A stretch of 61,068 nt of DNA from Caldilinea sp. CFX5 (GTDB taxonomy: Bacteria > Chloroflexota > Anaerolineae > Caldilineales > Caldilineaceae): assembly GCA_021405325.1 (NCBI GenBank), contig QWII01000135.1:1-61068 (forward strand). The letters run 5' to 3'. The notes under the pieces are model-generated. The model was given only the letters and a program-made list of their open reading frames with translations. It was not told the origin of the DNA and ran no database searches. Positions 18,392-28,104 of this stretch are shown piece after piece. The position numbers and the translations under genes were made by a program. Positions within the stretch are counted from its first letter, which is position 1, and the number at the start of each line of letters is the position of its first letter.

Positions 18392-18464
18392 ACTACTACG
18401 CTCGTAGCCGGTCCGTGACCGGTGCCCTATACGCCGGTCACGGACCGGCTACGAGCGTAGTAGT
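18392..18464. repeat. Dispersed palindrome, family A (copy 2)
   Basis: 31-bp arms (18392-18422 and 18434-18464) with core GCCGGTCCGTGACCGG, as at 928-990. It lies right after the hsdM remnant. Confidence 0.85.
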
Positions 18465-18469
18465 AGCTA

Positions 18470-19420
18470 CCCAAAAATGAACATTGATGATAAGTTGACA
18501 TTCTACGGCGGTAGTGCTATGCTTCTGGTAGTGGCCTGAAGGATGCGAACCCAATGCCTTTTGGCGTATCTTTTCGCACAGGCCGGCGTCAAACTGTTAG
18601 GGTTATTGAATGTACCTTCATGGTACAAGCTTCAATAATGTAAGTTGTAATTCAGAAGAAACAGGTTGTTTCATAGTAGCCCCATAAGGGTGAAAGGTTG
18701 ATGACGGGGGTCTCGCACAGAAAGCCCAACTGGTTGTTAGACAAGCAAAGGGCAACGCTATCATGATATACCGCTGAGATCACCCTACTACCTGGCCTTT
18801 GTCTGTTGCTGATTTACGCATCATGGTTTATGACCTGGTGTTGAGGATCGTTGCCGGGCAAGGTTGGTAGTCATCAGAAAAAGTAGAATGAACGGACCGC
18901 AGATAACCAATCCGTTGGCGGAAAGCCAACCGGAAGCAGACAGTCAACCGCCCGACTTGGCGGACCAACGTTGCGTGGCGCGCTGGAATCGCCACGCAGT
19001 TTACCGTACAAGTCAATGGGCGCGCCCACTGTCCTTAAACAAGGCAGTCGCCCCTGCCTTCATAAGTATCGCAGAGATGCATTGCAGACCACAACAGCGC
19101 TGGCGTTTGATCGGCATGACACAGCTTCCTGTGACAGCGTGTGGAAATGGTGCAGAACTGGCGGGGCTTGGGCGCTCCTTGTGATTCAGTCATTCACCTG
19201 TTGACCGCCGGGCGCCGGCCTGGTTGGCTTCTTTCTTCACCGCTATTCCATCATCATTCCATCTGAAGGCAAACGCTGCGACATAAAGCGCCTGGCAACC
19301 CACAGCCCGGCTCGTCGTTGAGCTTCTACTGCACTTCAACACTGTTGCCCGCAACCATCTCTGGAAAGCTTGTCGCGATTGCGCGCCCAACGCGCAGTAA
19401 CGCCGGAAGACGGCACATTG
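18470..19420 (+). other. Gene-poor degenerate stretch, possible group II intron relic
   Basis: I see no convincing gene here. The first 370 bases read like structured RNA: GGTAGTGGCCTGAAGGATGC followed by GAACCCAATGCC, a GTACCTTCATGGTAC hairpin, and CCCATAAGGGTGAAAGG. This recalls domain I of bacterial group II introns, but no catalytic domain V/VI was found. A 98-codon open frame starts at ATG 18888 and would sit where an intron-encoded protein starts, yet it shows no reverse-transcriptase motif. The intron call is a weak guess from memory of the family. Confidence 0.2.
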
Positions 19421-19484
19421 TCATTGTGTCACGGTCATTGTGTCACGGTCATTGTGTCACGGTCATTGTGTCACGGTCATTGTG
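19421..19484 (+). repeat. 14-bp tandem repeat, 4.6 copies
   Basis: TCATTGTGTCACGG is repeated four times perfectly, plus TCATTGTG. There are no spacers, so this is not a CRISPR array. It lies about 170 bp before mgtE. Confidence 0.95.
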
Positions 19485-19651
19485 GCGCGCCTTCTCTTAA
19501 CGCGCAGTGAATTGTACGCATTGCGGCTTACTAGCGCGTCATGAGCCGGCCCAAACAGCAAGGCGTAGACAAAGTTTCGAGAAATCCGATCAGAGCAATG
19601 GATTGGCGGCGGTCGTTTGCATCAAATCAAAAAGCGCTTGGGAGGTGGACG

Positions 19652-21004
19652 ATGGTTGATGCGATCAACATCAATGATGCGGCGACGTATGTGTTAAATT
19701 TGTTACAGAACAATAAGCTCGACGAGGCGGCGCGCTACTTGCGCGGTCTCCATCCGGCCGATAGTGCCGAAATCATCACCTTGTTAGAGCCGGAGCAGCA
19801 GGCGGCAATGGTGGAACGCCTCCAAGCGCCGGAGCTGGCCATGGTCTTCGAGCAGATGTATGAAGAAGACATGGTCGAAGTGGCGCAACACCTGGATGTG
19901 GAAGCGTTGGCCGATGTGTTGGACGAGATGGAGCCGGACACGGCCGCCGACCTGCTCAATGAGTTGGAACCGGCCAATGCCGCCGAAGTGCTGGAGCAGA
20001 TGGATGAGGCGGAGCAGGTGACGCCTTTGCTGGCCTATGACGAGGACACGGCCGGCGGCATTATGAACACGCCGCCCCCATCCTTGCGCCGCTGGATGAC
20101 GGTGGAAGAGGCATTCGCTTTTGTCAAGAAACACTATCGCGACGCCAGTGAAATCTTTTATCTCTATGTCATAGATCGCTACTACCGCTTGATCGGGGTT
20201 GTCAATTTGCGCGCCCTCATTCTGGCCGATCCCAACCAGACGATTGAGCAGATTATGAACCGTGATGTCATCTCGGTCAAGACGACGATGGATCAAGAAG
20301 CAGTCGCCCAAATTCTGGCCCGCTATGACTTGTTGGCCGTGCCGGTGGTCGATCAAGAGGAGCGCCTGGTCGGCCTGATCACCCATGATGATGTGGTCGA
20401 TGTGTTGGAGGAAGAGGCCACCGAAGACATCTATCGTTTGGCCCAGGTTGGTGCGGACGCCGAAATCTTCAGCCCGTTGCAACGGTCCATTCGCAATCGC
20501 TTCCCCTGGCTGGCAATCAACCTGGTGACGGCGTTTCTCGCCTCCAGCGTCGTGTCAATGTTTGAGGGAACGATTGCGCAAGCGGCGCTTTTGGCGGCGT
20601 TTATGCCGATTGTCGCCGGGCAGGGGGGCAATGCCGGCACGCAGACGATGACCATTATTGTGCGGTCGTTGGCGTTGGGGGAAATCAACAACCGCGATAC
20701 CTTGAGTGCGCTCTGGCACGAAGTTCGCATCGGGATCCTCCACGGCATTGCGCTTGGCGTCATGGTGGGCATCGTCGCCTGGCTCTGGAAGGGCAATCCG
20801 ATTTTGGGCCTGGTCATTGGATTGGCAATGTTGGGCAATCTGGTGGTGGCAGCGGTGGCCGGCGTCGTTGTCCCGATGGTCTTAAAGTGGATCAAAGTCG
20901 ACCCGGCGCTGGCCTCCAGTGTTTTTGTCACCACAGCGACCGATTGTCTCGGCTTTACTCTCTTTCTTGGCTTGGCAACCTATTTTATTCGTTGGCTTGT
21001 TTAA
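19652..21004 (+). CDS. mgtE: Magnesium transporter MgtE
   Basis: A 450-aa channel-type Mg2+ importer. ATG 19652 is preferred over an upstream in-frame ATG because GGGAGGTGG lies 7-10 bases before it. The order is an N-terminal superhelical domain (about 1-120, with repeated [10 protein letters not shown] and [14 protein letters not shown]), a CBS pair (about 130-250, [20 protein letters not shown]), a plug helix, then five transmembrane helices (about 280-450). The pore motif [20 protein letters not shown], with the Mg2+-site residues of TM5, is intact. Cytosolic Mg2+ binding to the N and CBS domains gates the channel. No M-box riboswitch was recognised upstream. Confidence 0.95.
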   Translation: MVDAININDAATYVLNLLQNNKLDEAARYLRGLHPADSAEIITLLEPEQQAAMVERLQAPELAMVFEQMYEEDMVEVAQHLDVEALADVLDEMEPDTAADLLNELEPANAAEVLEQMDEAEQVTPLLAYDEDTAGGIMNTPPPSLRRWMTVEEAFAFVKKHYRDASEIFYLYVIDRYYRLIGVVNLRALILADPNQTIEQIMNRDVISVKTTMDQEAVAQILARYDLLAVPVVDQEERLVGLITHDDVVDVLEEEATEDIYRLAQVGADAEIFSPLQRSIRNRFPWLAINLVTAFLASSVVSMFEGTIAQAALLAAFMPIVAGQGGNAGTQTMTIIVRSLALGEINNRDTLSALWHEVRIGILHGIALGVMVGIVAWLWKGNPILGLVIGLAMLGNLVVAAVAGVVVPMVLKWIKVDPALASSVFVTTATDCLGFTLFLGLATYFIRWLV

Positions 21005-21046
21005 CGCTGCCAAATAAGATCAATTGTTGTTTGGAACATTTGCTAC

Positions 21047-21075
21047 TTGACAACTCATTATTCTTGTGCGATACT
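21047..21075 (+). promoter_or_regulatory. Strong sigma-70-type promoter for the 18-codon gene
   Basis: TTGACA (21047-21052), exactly 17 bp, then GATACT (21070-21075). It would start transcription near 21082 and gives a transcript of about 190 nt to the terminator at 21271. Confidence 0.65.
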
Positions 21076-21161
21076 ACACCCAGCTAGGTGAGTGTAACAA
21101 CATTAGCTGTTACCAGCCCAGCCTGATACCGCTATCTTATAAAAAAGGAGGTGGTGTACAC

Positions 21162-21218
21162 ATGGATAATTGTTTCAGTATCCATCCGGTAGCATCACCT
21201 TCTGAGGTTCGCCTCTAA
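21162..21218 (+). CDS. 18-aa peptide gene with ideal ribosome site
   Basis: ATG 21162 is preceded by AAAAAAGGAGGTGGTG, a near-perfect Shine-Dalgarno with good spacing. The product is MDNCFSIHPVASPSEVRL, then TAA. It is embedded in a self-contained unit: consensus promoter upstream, hairpins over its 3' half, and an intrinsic terminator directly after. No gene follows on this strand, so it is not an ordinary leader of a downstream operon. Either the peptide is the product, or translation of it controls the RNA. I do not recognise a family. The gene call rests on signals, not homology. Confidence 0.5.
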   Translation: MDNCFSIHPVASPSEVRL

Positions 21219-21234
21219 TTTTGATGCTACCGGA
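21185..21234 (+). promoter_or_regulatory. Nested hairpin overlapping the 18-codon gene
   Basis: Outer stem TCCGGTAGCATCA (21185-21197) pairs perfectly with 21222-21234. Inside it a second stem GAGG-TTCG-CCTC (21204-21215) has a UUCG tetraloop. The stop codon lies between the inner and outer right arms, so a translating ribosome would melt the structure. Confidence 0.7.
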
Positions 21235-21238
21235 CAAA

Positions 21239-21271
21239 CAAAAAGGCCGCTACTTCGGTAGCGGTCTTTTT
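21239..21271. terminator. Bidirectional intrinsic terminator with UUCG loop
   Basis: AAAAAGGCCGCTAC-TTCG-GTAGCGGTCTTTTT. It closes the small transcript on the plus strand and could also stop the histidine-kinase transcript arriving on the minus strand. Confidence 0.85.
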
Positions 21272-21295
21272 GTCTTTTTGTTTGGGCGCTTTTTC

Positions 21296-21366
21296 GGTCG
21301 GGGCGTCCCCTTGCGGGCGCCCCGACTTGTCGAACATTGGGGCGCCCGCAAGGGGACGCCCCGACC
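21296..21366. repeat. 28-bp-arm palindrome (GGTCGGGGCGTCCCC)
   Basis: Perfect arms 21296-21323 and 21339-21366 with core GGGGCGTCCCCTTGCGGGCG. It lies between the small gene's terminator and the stop of the histidine kinase. Confidence 0.85.
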
Positions 21367-21387
21367 ACCTTGGCTTTGGTTGATTTG

Positions 21388-23787
21388 TCAGAGGACAGAC
21401 GGGGTTAGACCGCGCGTTTGCAAGTGGCAGTGATTCTCAATCAGATACATCAAACGTTGCAAACTGACCGGTTTACTCAAGTATTCATCGGCGCCGGCCG
21501 CCAGACAGCGATCGCGATCACCGGGCATGGCCAGGGCCGTCAAGGCGACAATGGGCACATGCTGTAACCCTTCTTCTTTACGCACCTGTTGCATCACTTC
21601 CAAACCATCCATCCCCGGCATTTGAATATCCATCAGAATCAGATCCGGTTTGGTTTCCCGCAGGCGCAATAAGGCTTCCGTCCCATTGTGGGCCACATCC
21701 ACTTCGTAGCCCCGCGCCCGCAAGTAGTCGGTAAAAATATTGGTATTGGTTTCATTGTCATCAGCAATGAACACTTTAAGATGCGCGGCGCCATTGGCCC
21801 GACTGTGCCAGGGGATGTCCGTCGCAGCCGGCGGCAGCGCCTCAGCAAACGTCGGCGCCGTCGCTGGCGCGGCTTCGGTACGGCGCACCGTGTTGATAGT
21901 CACGGTGCGTTGATCGAAAGCAGACCAGGGCAAGGAAACCGTGAAATGGCTGCCTTTCCCCACTTCACTCTCGACACTGACGCTGCCGCCGTGAAGTTTT
22001 GTCATGCGGTAGACCAAGGCCAATCCCAAACCGGTGCCTTCATATTGGCGCGCCAGTCGGCTATCAATTTGGACAAACGGCTCGAAAAGTTTATCCATAT
22101 CTTCCGTCGCAATGCCGACGCCGGTATCCCAAACGGTAAAGCGGACACAATCATCGTGCGGATGCCCGTGTACGCGCAGCCCGATCTGTCCCTCATTCGG
22201 GGTAAATTTGACCGCGTTGTTCAATAAATTGACCAGGATCTGCTTCAACCGGCGATCATCCCCGACCACAATTTTAACCATGGGATCCAGGTCGAGGAGG
22301 AGTTCCTGCTGTTTGTTAATGGCGGCTTGTTTGACAAAATTCAAGGCCGATTGACAAAGGGAATCGACCGCAATCGGGCCGGGTTCCAAGGTCAGTTTGC
22401 CGGCCTCAATCTTTGCCACATCCAACACATCGTTGATCAAGGAAAGGAGATGGCGACCACTTTCTTCGATGTTATTCAACGCGCGTTTCTGGCGCGTCGC
22501 CAATCCGCCGTAGAGTTCCTCTTGCAACGCTTCCGCCAGGGCCAGGATGGTGCTAAGGGGGGTGCGCAATTCATGGCTCATACTGGCCATAAACTCATCC
22601 TTCAAGCGTGACGCCCGCGCTAATTGGGCATTGGCCTCGCTTAAATCAGCCGTGCGTTCCGCCACACGTTGCGCCAACAGCGTGCGTTCTTCCGCCAACG
22701 CTTGTTCCATTTCAAAACGACGGGTAATATCGCGAATCGTCAACAGCCGACCATTCAAGCGCTGCCGGCGATCGCGCAGATCGGAGACGATCAATTCCAG
22801 GTGGCGCGCCATCGGCTCGGTTACGGCAACTTCAAAAGCGGTCGGCGGAATCGGTCCCCGTTCCTGGAGGAGTTGCTGTAAGCCGATCACCGTTGACCAC
22901 TGGGGCAATACCGTATCGACCGGTAAATTGCCGCCACGTTCCTTGACAAAACCGATCAAGTGGGCAGCGGCCGGGTTCATGTCGATCACCAGGTTCTTCT
23001 GGCTGATAATAATGACCCCATCGTGCATATGTTCAAAAATGGCATCGTGCGCAGCCGGAATGAGATCCCAGAGTTCAAAGCGAAAAGCAAACCAACCGAC
23101 CACAACCCCCATCGTGATCAACGCAAACGGGGTCATGTTGATCGGCAACGGGTTGAAGGGCATCAAGTGCAAAAGATTGACGCCAATAGGTGCAAAGATG
23201 CCGGCAACCAGCAGGATGACTTGCCAATAGGCCAGGGTCGATGATTCGCGTTTGAGCATACGCATCACAATCGTCATGGAGAGCAGCACTAACCCATAGG
23301 TGTAGACCGTATGAATAAAGAAGCCAATCGAACGGTCAAGCACTAACATGGGTAGCCCACTCTTTGCCGTCTGGACTTCAATATTGCTCCAAAGCAAATG
23401 ATGAGGGCGGCCCAACCAAGGCAGGGTGAGATCGTTGGTCCAAGTCAATAGGGTGTAAAGAACCGGTTCGAGCATCAAGAGCGCGATCCACAGGCGTAAC
23501 AGACGCTTGGGTCGCTCCTCTTGCTGCAAGAGAAAGATCAACCAAAAGGCCGGCAAGATCGAGGAGGCCATGTAAATTAAGCAGTGCCAGAGCAATTTGC
23601 CTTCCAGGGTGGTATTCATGATCTCAAAGGCATAGGCAAATGACCATAAGGCAACACCACCCATCGCCATCATAAAGGCGCGCGCTCCCGGTTCCCGGAT
23701 CCGCTGCCAGGCGAGGAAGATTAAGGTAATGGCGATGGTTGCGCCCAACAGAAGCGGAATGGCATAATAAGTAGCTTGTGGCTGCAT
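21388..23787 (-). CDS. Hybrid sensor histidine kinase with 7TM-like sensor and receiver domain
   Basis: A 799-aa protein. Residues 1-225 contain about seven hydrophobic helices resembling the HisKA_7TM sensor. A PAS-like domain follows (about 235-345, MHDGVIIISQKNLVIDMNPA), then a coiled coil (about 355-395) and HisKA with the phospho-acceptor His405 in MSHELRTPLS. The HATPase_c domain has N-box LVNLLNNAVKFTP and G-boxes VWDTGVGIA and GTGLGLALV. The C-terminal receiver (about 668-785) has phospho-Asp720 in LMDIQMPGMDG and a TALAMPGD/SKPVS switch. There is no output domain and no partner regulator nearby, so signal output is unknown. Confidence 0.95.
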   Translation of the reverse strand: MQPQATYYAIPLLLGATIAITLIFLAWQRIREPGARAFMMAMGGVALWSFAYAFEIMNTTLEGKLLWHCLIYMASSILPAFWLIFLLQQEERPKRLLRLWIALLMLEPVLYTLLTWTNDLTLPWLGRPHHLLWSNIEVQTAKSGLPMLVLDRSIGFFIHTVYTYGLVLLSMTIVMRMLKRESSTLAYWQVILLVAGIFAPIGVNLLHLMPFNPLPINMTPFALITMGVVVGWFAFRFELWDLIPAAHDAIFEHMHDGVIIISQKNLVIDMNPAAAHLIGFVKERGGNLPVDTVLPQWSTVIGLQQLLQERGPIPPTAFEVAVTEPMARHLELIVSDLRDRRQRLNGRLLTIRDITRRFEMEQALAEERTLLAQRVAERTADLSEANAQLARASRLKDEFMASMSHELRTPLSTILALAEALQEELYGGLATRQKRALNNIEESGRHLLSLINDVLDVAKIEAGKLTLEPGPIAVDSLCQSALNFVKQAAINKQQELLLDLDPMVKIVVGDDRRLKQILVNLLNNAVKFTPNEGQIGLRVHGHPHDDCVRFTVWDTGVGIATEDMDKLFEPFVQIDSRLARQYEGTGLGLALVYRMTKLHGGSVSVESEVGKGSHFTVSLPWSAFDQRTVTINTVRRTEAAPATAPTFAEALPPAATDIPWHSRANGAAHLKVFIADDNETNTNIFTDYLRARGYEVDVAHNGTEALLRLRETKPDLILMDIQMPGMDGLEVMQQVRKEEGLQHVPIVALTALAMPGDRDRCLAAGADEYLSKPVSLQRLMYLIENHCHLQTRGLTPSVL

Positions 23788-24272
23788 GTCCAGTCCAACC
23801 TATCGTGTACAGCTAGGGGGATCTTTGCTTGAATAAAACGATTCCGGTCAACTATACTTACGAACAGCACGGGAAGTAACCCATTACTCGTGTAAAAAGT
23901 GTTACTTCCCGGCGTTCGTTGGTATATCTGAAAGTTTGACGAAGTCTCTTCTGTAGTTTACGATATCAGCCATTGTTTTGCATGACGCAAGTTTTACACT
24001 CTGATTACAATCTTTCGGCATCAGCGTGCAAAACAAATGTCATAGCCCAGCTTGTTGTGGTCATGCAAATTGCGTAGCGTTTTTATAGCATTAGATACCA
24101 GATAAGACAAACTGTCAAGAGGCAATTTTGCGGTAGAGATGTAACGACTAACCCCCACCTACCCGTCCCCCTAGTAAGGGGAGGAACAGTTCCTCCCCTT
24201 ACCAGGGGGACGCGCCTAAAAGCGGGAACCCTCAGGGTGCGCCACTGGGCGCGGAGGGGGTGGCTTGGTAGT
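23788..24272. other. Intergenic region upstream of the kinase and of sufE
   Basis: No gene seen in this 485-bp divergent region. It holds a hairpin CGGGAAGTAAC...GTTACTTCCCG (23870-23911) and a palindrome with arms CGTCCCCCTAGTAAGGGGAG (24164-24212, one or two mismatches). Promoters for the kinase (minus) and sufE (plus) should lie here, but I could not assign them. Confidence 0.5.
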
Positions 24273-24725
24273 ATGTCGGAAACAACGATTGAAGAAAAGA
24301 TTGCGCGCTGTCCTGCCCCACTCCAGACCATTATTGATGAGTTTCGCGATGCGCTGCCCCGCGAACGGCTGGAATTGCTGCTGGAATATGCCGATAGCCT
24401 GCCCGATCTGCCGGCGCGGCTCTATGAGAAGCGGGATAACATGGAACAGATTCATGAATGTCAATCGCCCGTATTTTTGCATACAGAGATCGAACAAGGT
24501 AAGGTCTATTTTTATCTTGACATCCCGCGCGAGGCGCCGACCGTCCGTGGCTATGCCAGCATTTTGGTCGAAGGGATCAATGGGACTACGCCGGCGGCCA
24601 TCCAGGCCATGCCCGAAGATGTTTATATCCTCCTTGGGCTACACGAAGCGATCACGCCGCAACGTCTACGCGGTCTCCATGCGCTGGCTGTCTATATGAA
24701 ACGACAAGTGCAACGCTTACAATAA
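24273..24725 (+). CDS. sufE: SufE family cysteine desulfurase accessory protein
   Basis: A 150-aa protein of normal SufE length. SufE accepts sulfur from the SufS cysteine desulfurase and passes it to the SufB scaffold for Fe-S cluster assembly. The acceptor is Cys63 in HECQSPVFL, in the expected place after a helical N-terminus ([20 protein letters not shown]) and the [15 protein letters not shown] block. The C-terminal helix region [18 protein letters not shown] is typical. ATG 24273 is chosen as the family start. sufS and sufBCD are not in the window. Confidence 0.92.
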   Translation: MSETTIEEKIARCPAPLQTIIDEFRDALPRERLELLLEYADSLPDLPARLYEKRDNMEQIHECQSPVFLHTEIEQGKVYFYLDIPREAPTVRGYASILVEGINGTTPAAIQAMPEDVYILLGLHEAITPQRLRGLHALAVYMKRQVQRLQ

Positions 24726-24767
24726 TTTGACGAAGTACGCAATCATCAAGAAACAAGGATACGAAAA

Positions 24768-25649
24768 ATGGAACAGTTATTTGCCTTTGACAACCTGGTG
24801 GCGCTACTGACCTTGCTGGCCCTGGAAATTGTGCTGGGCATTGACAATGTGATCTTCATTGCCATCTTATCTGCCAAATTGCCGGTCGCGCAACAGGCGC
24901 GCGCCCGCACCACCGGCATTTCATTAGCCGTGATCACCCGGATTCTGCTTTTGTTTGGCATTAGCTGGATTATGACGTTGACCCAGCCACTCTGGACCAT
25001 CTTTAATAATGAGCTGTCGGGCCGTGATCTGATTTTACTTATCGGTGGCCTCTTTTTGATCGGCAAGAGTACTTATGAGATTCACGAAAAGTTAGAAGCC
25101 GCCGAGCATAGCACCGCCACCAAAGCCATGGCGACCTTTGCCGCCGTCATTGTCCAGATTGTCTTGATTGATATTGTCTTTTCTTTGGACTCGGTCATTA
25201 CGGCCGTCGGCATCTCCAATCATCTGGAAATCATGGTGACGGCGGTGGTGATTGCCGCGGTTGTCATGTTGGCCTTTGCCGGCGCCATTAGCGGCTTTGT
25301 CGAAAGACATCCGACCATGAAGGTGTTAGCCCTCTCCTTCTTGATTCTCATCGGTTCGATGTTGGTGATTGAGGGCTGGAACGCTGAAGCGGCGCACGAA
25401 ATGCACCTGAAAAACTATGCCTATTTCGCCATGGCCTTCTCCTTCCTGGTCGAGATGATCAATCTGCGGATGCGTCGACACGCCAAAGATCCGGTACAGC
25501 TCCACAATCAACCGACCCTCCACCAGGTTGAATTGACGGCGGCGCCGGTTGCGGTGGGCGCCGGCGCGCATGGCGCCCCCGGCGCCACGGCGAAGCCCAC
25601 CAGTGCCGCCCGCCCCCGCCCGGCCGGCAAACAGCGCAAGAAACGGTAA
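24768..25649 (+). CDS. TerC family integral membrane protein
   Basis: A 293-aa protein with seven or more transmembrane helices over residues 1-235. The TerC signatures are present: [19 protein letters not shown] near the start and [20 protein letters not shown] in the middle, each with the conserved acidic residue pair thought to bind metal. TerC/Alx/YceF proteins export Mn2+ or help load metals during protein secretion. The last 55 residues are an Ala/Pro/Lys-rich basic tail, probably cytoplasmic. ATG 24768 follows AAGGATACGAAAA. Its stop overlaps the pyrD start (TAATG), so translation is coupled. Confidence 0.92.
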   Translation: MEQLFAFDNLVALLTLLALEIVLGIDNVIFIAILSAKLPVAQQARARTTGISLAVITRILLLFGISWIMTLTQPLWTIFNNELSGRDLILLIGGLFLIGKSTYEIHEKLEAAEHSTATKAMATFAAVIVQIVLIDIVFSLDSVITAVGISNHLEIMVTAVVIAAVVMLAFAGAISGFVERHPTMKVLALSFLILIGSMLVIEGWNAEAAHEMHLKNYAYFAMAFSFLVEMINLRMRRHAKDPVQLHNQPTLHQVELTAAPVAVGAGAHGAPGATAKPTSAARPRPAGKQRKKR

Positions 25650-26644
25650 TGACAGCGATGCCGACCATCACGGTTGACTTTCTAACACAGACGCTACCAA
25701 CGCCGCTGGTCTTGGCCAGCGGCATTTGGGGGACAACGGTAAGCTTGCTGGCCAGGGCCGCCGCCGCCGGTTGTGGCGCGGTTACGGCCAAAAGCTGTGG
25801 CCCGACGCCCCGGCGCGGCCATGTCAATCCGACTTGTGTGGATTGGGGGCCTGGTTTACTCAACGCCATTGGGCTGGCCAACCCCGGCGCCGCAGAGGAA
25901 GTGGCGCTGTTGGCGCAAGCCAAAGCGGCGTTGGCGCCCCATCGCACGGCCTTGATCGCCAGCATCTTTGCCGGTCCGCCGGCGGAGTTTGGCGCCGTTG
26001 CGGCGACGGTGGCCGCGGCCCAGCCGGATCTGATCGAAGTGAATATCTCCTGTCCCAATGTTCACAGCGAATTTGGTGAACCCTACGCCGCCGATGCCCA
26101 GGCCGCCGCCGAAGTGACCGGCTATGTGAAAGAGGCCGTGGCGACAGCCGGCATTCCTGTTATCGTCAAGCTGGCCCCCAATGTGCCAAGCATTGCGCGC
26201 ATTGCCCGCGCCGTCGTCGCGGCCGGCGCCGATGCCCTCTGTGTCATTAATACCATGCCGGGCTTGTTGATCGATGCCGAAAGCGGCCAGGCGATTCTGG
26301 CCAATCGCAGCGGTGGGCTGAGCGGTCCTATGCTCAAACCGATTGCGCTCAAATGTGTCTATGATGTTTACCGCGCCTGCCCCGGCGTTCCCATCATCGG
26401 CACCGGCGGAGTGAACAGTGGGCAGGATGTCGTTGAGATGATCATGGCCGGGGCGACAACCGTCGGCATCGGCAGCGCGGTCTATTACCGGGGCGTCACG
26501 GCGATCAGCCAGATCAAGCAGGAGTTGATCGCCTGGCTCGATCAACATGGGGTTGCCGATCTCAACAGCCTACGTGGGCTGGCGCATCGTGAACCGGTCT
26601 ACGCCACTGCCCCCACCGGCGCCCCGATCCCCATCGCCCATTAG
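25649..26644 (+). CDS. pyrD: Dihydroorotate dehydrogenase, class 1 (1B-like)
   Basis: A 331-aa FMN enzyme for the fourth step of pyrimidine synthesis. Visible features are [43 protein letters not shown], the active-site stretch [10 protein letters not shown] with its conserved Cys, and the FMN-phosphate site [20 protein letters not shown] followed by [11 protein letters not shown]. The overall pattern is closest to class 1B (PyrD that partners with PyrK to use NAD+), but no pyrK is adjacent. The start overlaps the terC stop, an unusual pairing for pyrD that suggests a chance operon more than functional linkage. Confidence 0.93.
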   Translation: MTAMPTITVDFLTQTLPTPLVLASGIWGTTVSLLARAAAAGCGAVTAKSCGPTPRRGHVNPTCVDWGPGLLNAIGLANPGAAEEVALLAQAKAALAPHRTALIASIFAGPPAEFGAVAATVAAAQPDLIEVNISCPNVHSEFGEPYAADAQAAAEVTGYVKEAVATAGIPVIVKLAPNVPSIARIARAVVAAGADALCVINTMPGLLIDAESGQAILANRSGGLSGPMLKPIALKCVYDVYRACPGVPIIGTGGVNSGQDVVEMIMAGATTVGIGSAVYYRGVTAISQIKQELIAWLDQHGVADLNSLRGLAHREPVYATAPTGAPIPIAH

Positions 26645-26720
26645 CAGCGCTAGGGCAAAAAACCTGAACAGCTTACCTGTCTTCGCCACCAACAACGATG
26701 AAAATACAACAGAGCTTTCG

Positions 26721-26762
26721 CAGATTGCACAGATTTATCATAAGATAAATCTGTGCAATCTG
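26721..26762. repeat. 19-bp-arm palindrome (CAGATTGCACAGATTTATC)
   Basis: Perfect arms 26721-26739 and 26744-26762 with a 4-base loop. It lies between the convergent pyrD and sigma-factor genes, and may also act as a terminator although it lacks a T-tract. Confidence 0.8.
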
Positions 26763-26851
26763 TGCGATCCCTGTTATTTTCCCAGCAGCAAACAAAAATT
26801 CACGGCGAAGGCGCGCCAAGCATCTTGGTCTCGGTTTGTCCAGGGGCGGCA

Positions 26852-27400
26852 TTAGCGGCAGAGTTGACGCTTGACCTGATTGAGGGCATTTTTGACAACA
26901 AGCGTCGGTTGACGGACAATTTGACTAATTTCGGCAACATTCACGTCACAGAGGTAATGGAGTAGGGCAATTTGTTGAACTTCGGGGCTGAATTGTTGGA
27001 GCGTCTGGCGTAGATGGAGCGCTTGGGGATCCGCCGTGGCGGCGGCTGTTGGAACGAACGCCGGCCGGCGCTGGGCCGTTGTCTGTTGGTGACAGTAGCG
27101 CACCATGAGCGGATACGCCGTGGCAAAGATCAGAACAGTCAGATTCGCCACCGGTTGTGTACCAACCACCTGTTGCGCCACGGTGGAAAAGATCGACAGG
27201 AGCAAGGATTGGGCCTCGGCTTCGCCGACACCATTAGCCGTGATGTAGTAATAGAGGCGCGGACTCCATTCATCCAAGAGACGCGCCCAGGCTGTCGGCT
27301 CACCAGCAGATAACTGGTGCATCCATCCGGGTTCTTTGGGCGTGGGCGCAGGCGACCTTGAACGCAAAGCGAAGGCAGCAACAGGAAATCGACGGTGCAT
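26852..27400 (-). CDS. ECF-like RNA polymerase sigma factor (divergent)
   Basis: A 182-aa product. Residues about 28-110 resemble sigma region 2 (GEPTAWARLLDEWSPRLYYY, AEAQSLLLSIFSTV). Residues about 125-180 resemble region 4 (LRQTLQQFSPEVQQIALLHY, VNVAEISQIVRQPTLVVKNA). Sigma region 2 is weakly conserved and no anti-sigma gene is adjacent. I place the start at ATG 27400, giving a basic N-terminus of about 20 aa; the Shine-Dalgarno is poor and longer forms are possible. An AT-rich upstream region (AATTGTAATTATATTTT) may hold the promoter. Confidence 0.65.
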   Translation of the reverse strand: MHRRFPVAAFALRSRSPAPTPKEPGWMHQLSAGEPTAWARLLDEWSPRLYYYITANGVGEAEAQSLLLSIFSTVAQQVVGTQPVANLTVLIFATAYPLMVRYCHQQTTAQRRPAFVPTAAATADPQALHLRQTLQQFSPEVQQIALLHYLCDVNVAEISQIVRQPTLVVKNALNQVKRQLCR

Positions 27401-27534
27401 GGCGCTGTCTAACTCATTGGTATGGATTGCACAAGAGCTAAAGGAATTGTAATTATATTTTACCAGACGCAACTACGGGGAAAAAGTTACGCCTACAATT
27501 GGTCATTGATACGCCTTCTAGCATGTATGCGATA

Positions 27535-27570
27535 AAAAAAGCTCCACCCATGGTTCTGGCGGAGCTTTTT
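27535..27570. terminator. Intrinsic terminator between convergent/tandem genes
   Basis: AAAAAGCTCCACC...GGCGGAGCTTTTT with one mismatch. It follows the small membrane-protein gene on the minus strand; T-runs on both sides make it usable in either direction. Confidence 0.8.
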
Positions 27571-27595
27571 CAAAATTGAAAGGCCGGTGTTGATC

Positions 27596-27796
27596 TTAGG
27601 CACGAAGTGCTAACCGTGGTGCGCTTACCGCTTCCGTCCGCTTCTTCTCAGACTCAACTAAAAAGGATGCGCTTTTACCCAACCGTTGTTGCTCGCGGAC
27701 ATGGTCTGCATGCGCCGCCGCAACACAAGCTGCATAGAACACCAGTGAAGCAATCATTGACGCAGCCAGATACCCTAGAACAATCCACATAATCAT
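27596..27796 (-). CDS. Small single-helix membrane protein
   Basis: A 66-aa product. ATG 27796 has GGAGG nine bases upstream, so I prefer it to a TTG at 27811. One transmembrane helix (about 2-26, MIMWIVLGYLAASMIASLVF) is followed by a charged tail (about 30-66, HADHVREQQRLGKSASFLVE). The gene has its own terminator. No family recognised. Confidence 0.6.
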   Translation of the reverse strand: MIMWIVLGYLAASMIASLVFYAACVAAAHADHVREQQRLGKSASFLVESEKKRTEAVSAPRLALRA

Positions 27797-28104
27797 TGGT
27801 TTAGCCTCCAACCAGAAATGGCGCTCGTTACCCTTTGCAAACTTACCGACAATTGTGGCGTCGATGATGGCATCACTAAAACTGTTCCTGCTACTACTGT
27901 TCCTATTTCATCAATGTTGGCTATCAATGAACAATAGAGTATCATAAATTCTCAAATTTGCATCGCGACAATCGTACTATTCTTTTGTGCAAGTTACTTT
28001 ACACCTGCGCAATTCCCCTACGTCAATTGCCGCGGTTGCCTACGTCAGCAAAATGACCGAATTGCGTCTTAGTTTTTCAAAACGAAAAGCGAGTCTTTCT
28101 AGCC
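27797..28104. other. Divergent intergenic region before nudC
   Basis: I see no gene or clear repeat in these 308 bp. An AT-rich stretch around 27920-27990 (AATAGAGTATCATAAATTC) may hold promoters for the flanking divergent genes. Confidence 0.35.

Noticed and set aside
18864..19184. 106-codon frame in the accessory island as a real gene
   Set aside because: No ribosome site, no motif and a composition unlike neighbouring genes; kept only as part of the degenerate stretch.
19421..19484. Short tandem repeats as a possible CRISPR array
   Set aside because: The 14-bp units are contiguous with no spacers and there are no cas genes.
19485..19651. M-box (Mg2+) riboswitch before mgtE
   Set aside because: The conserved M-box blocks are not visible in the leader.
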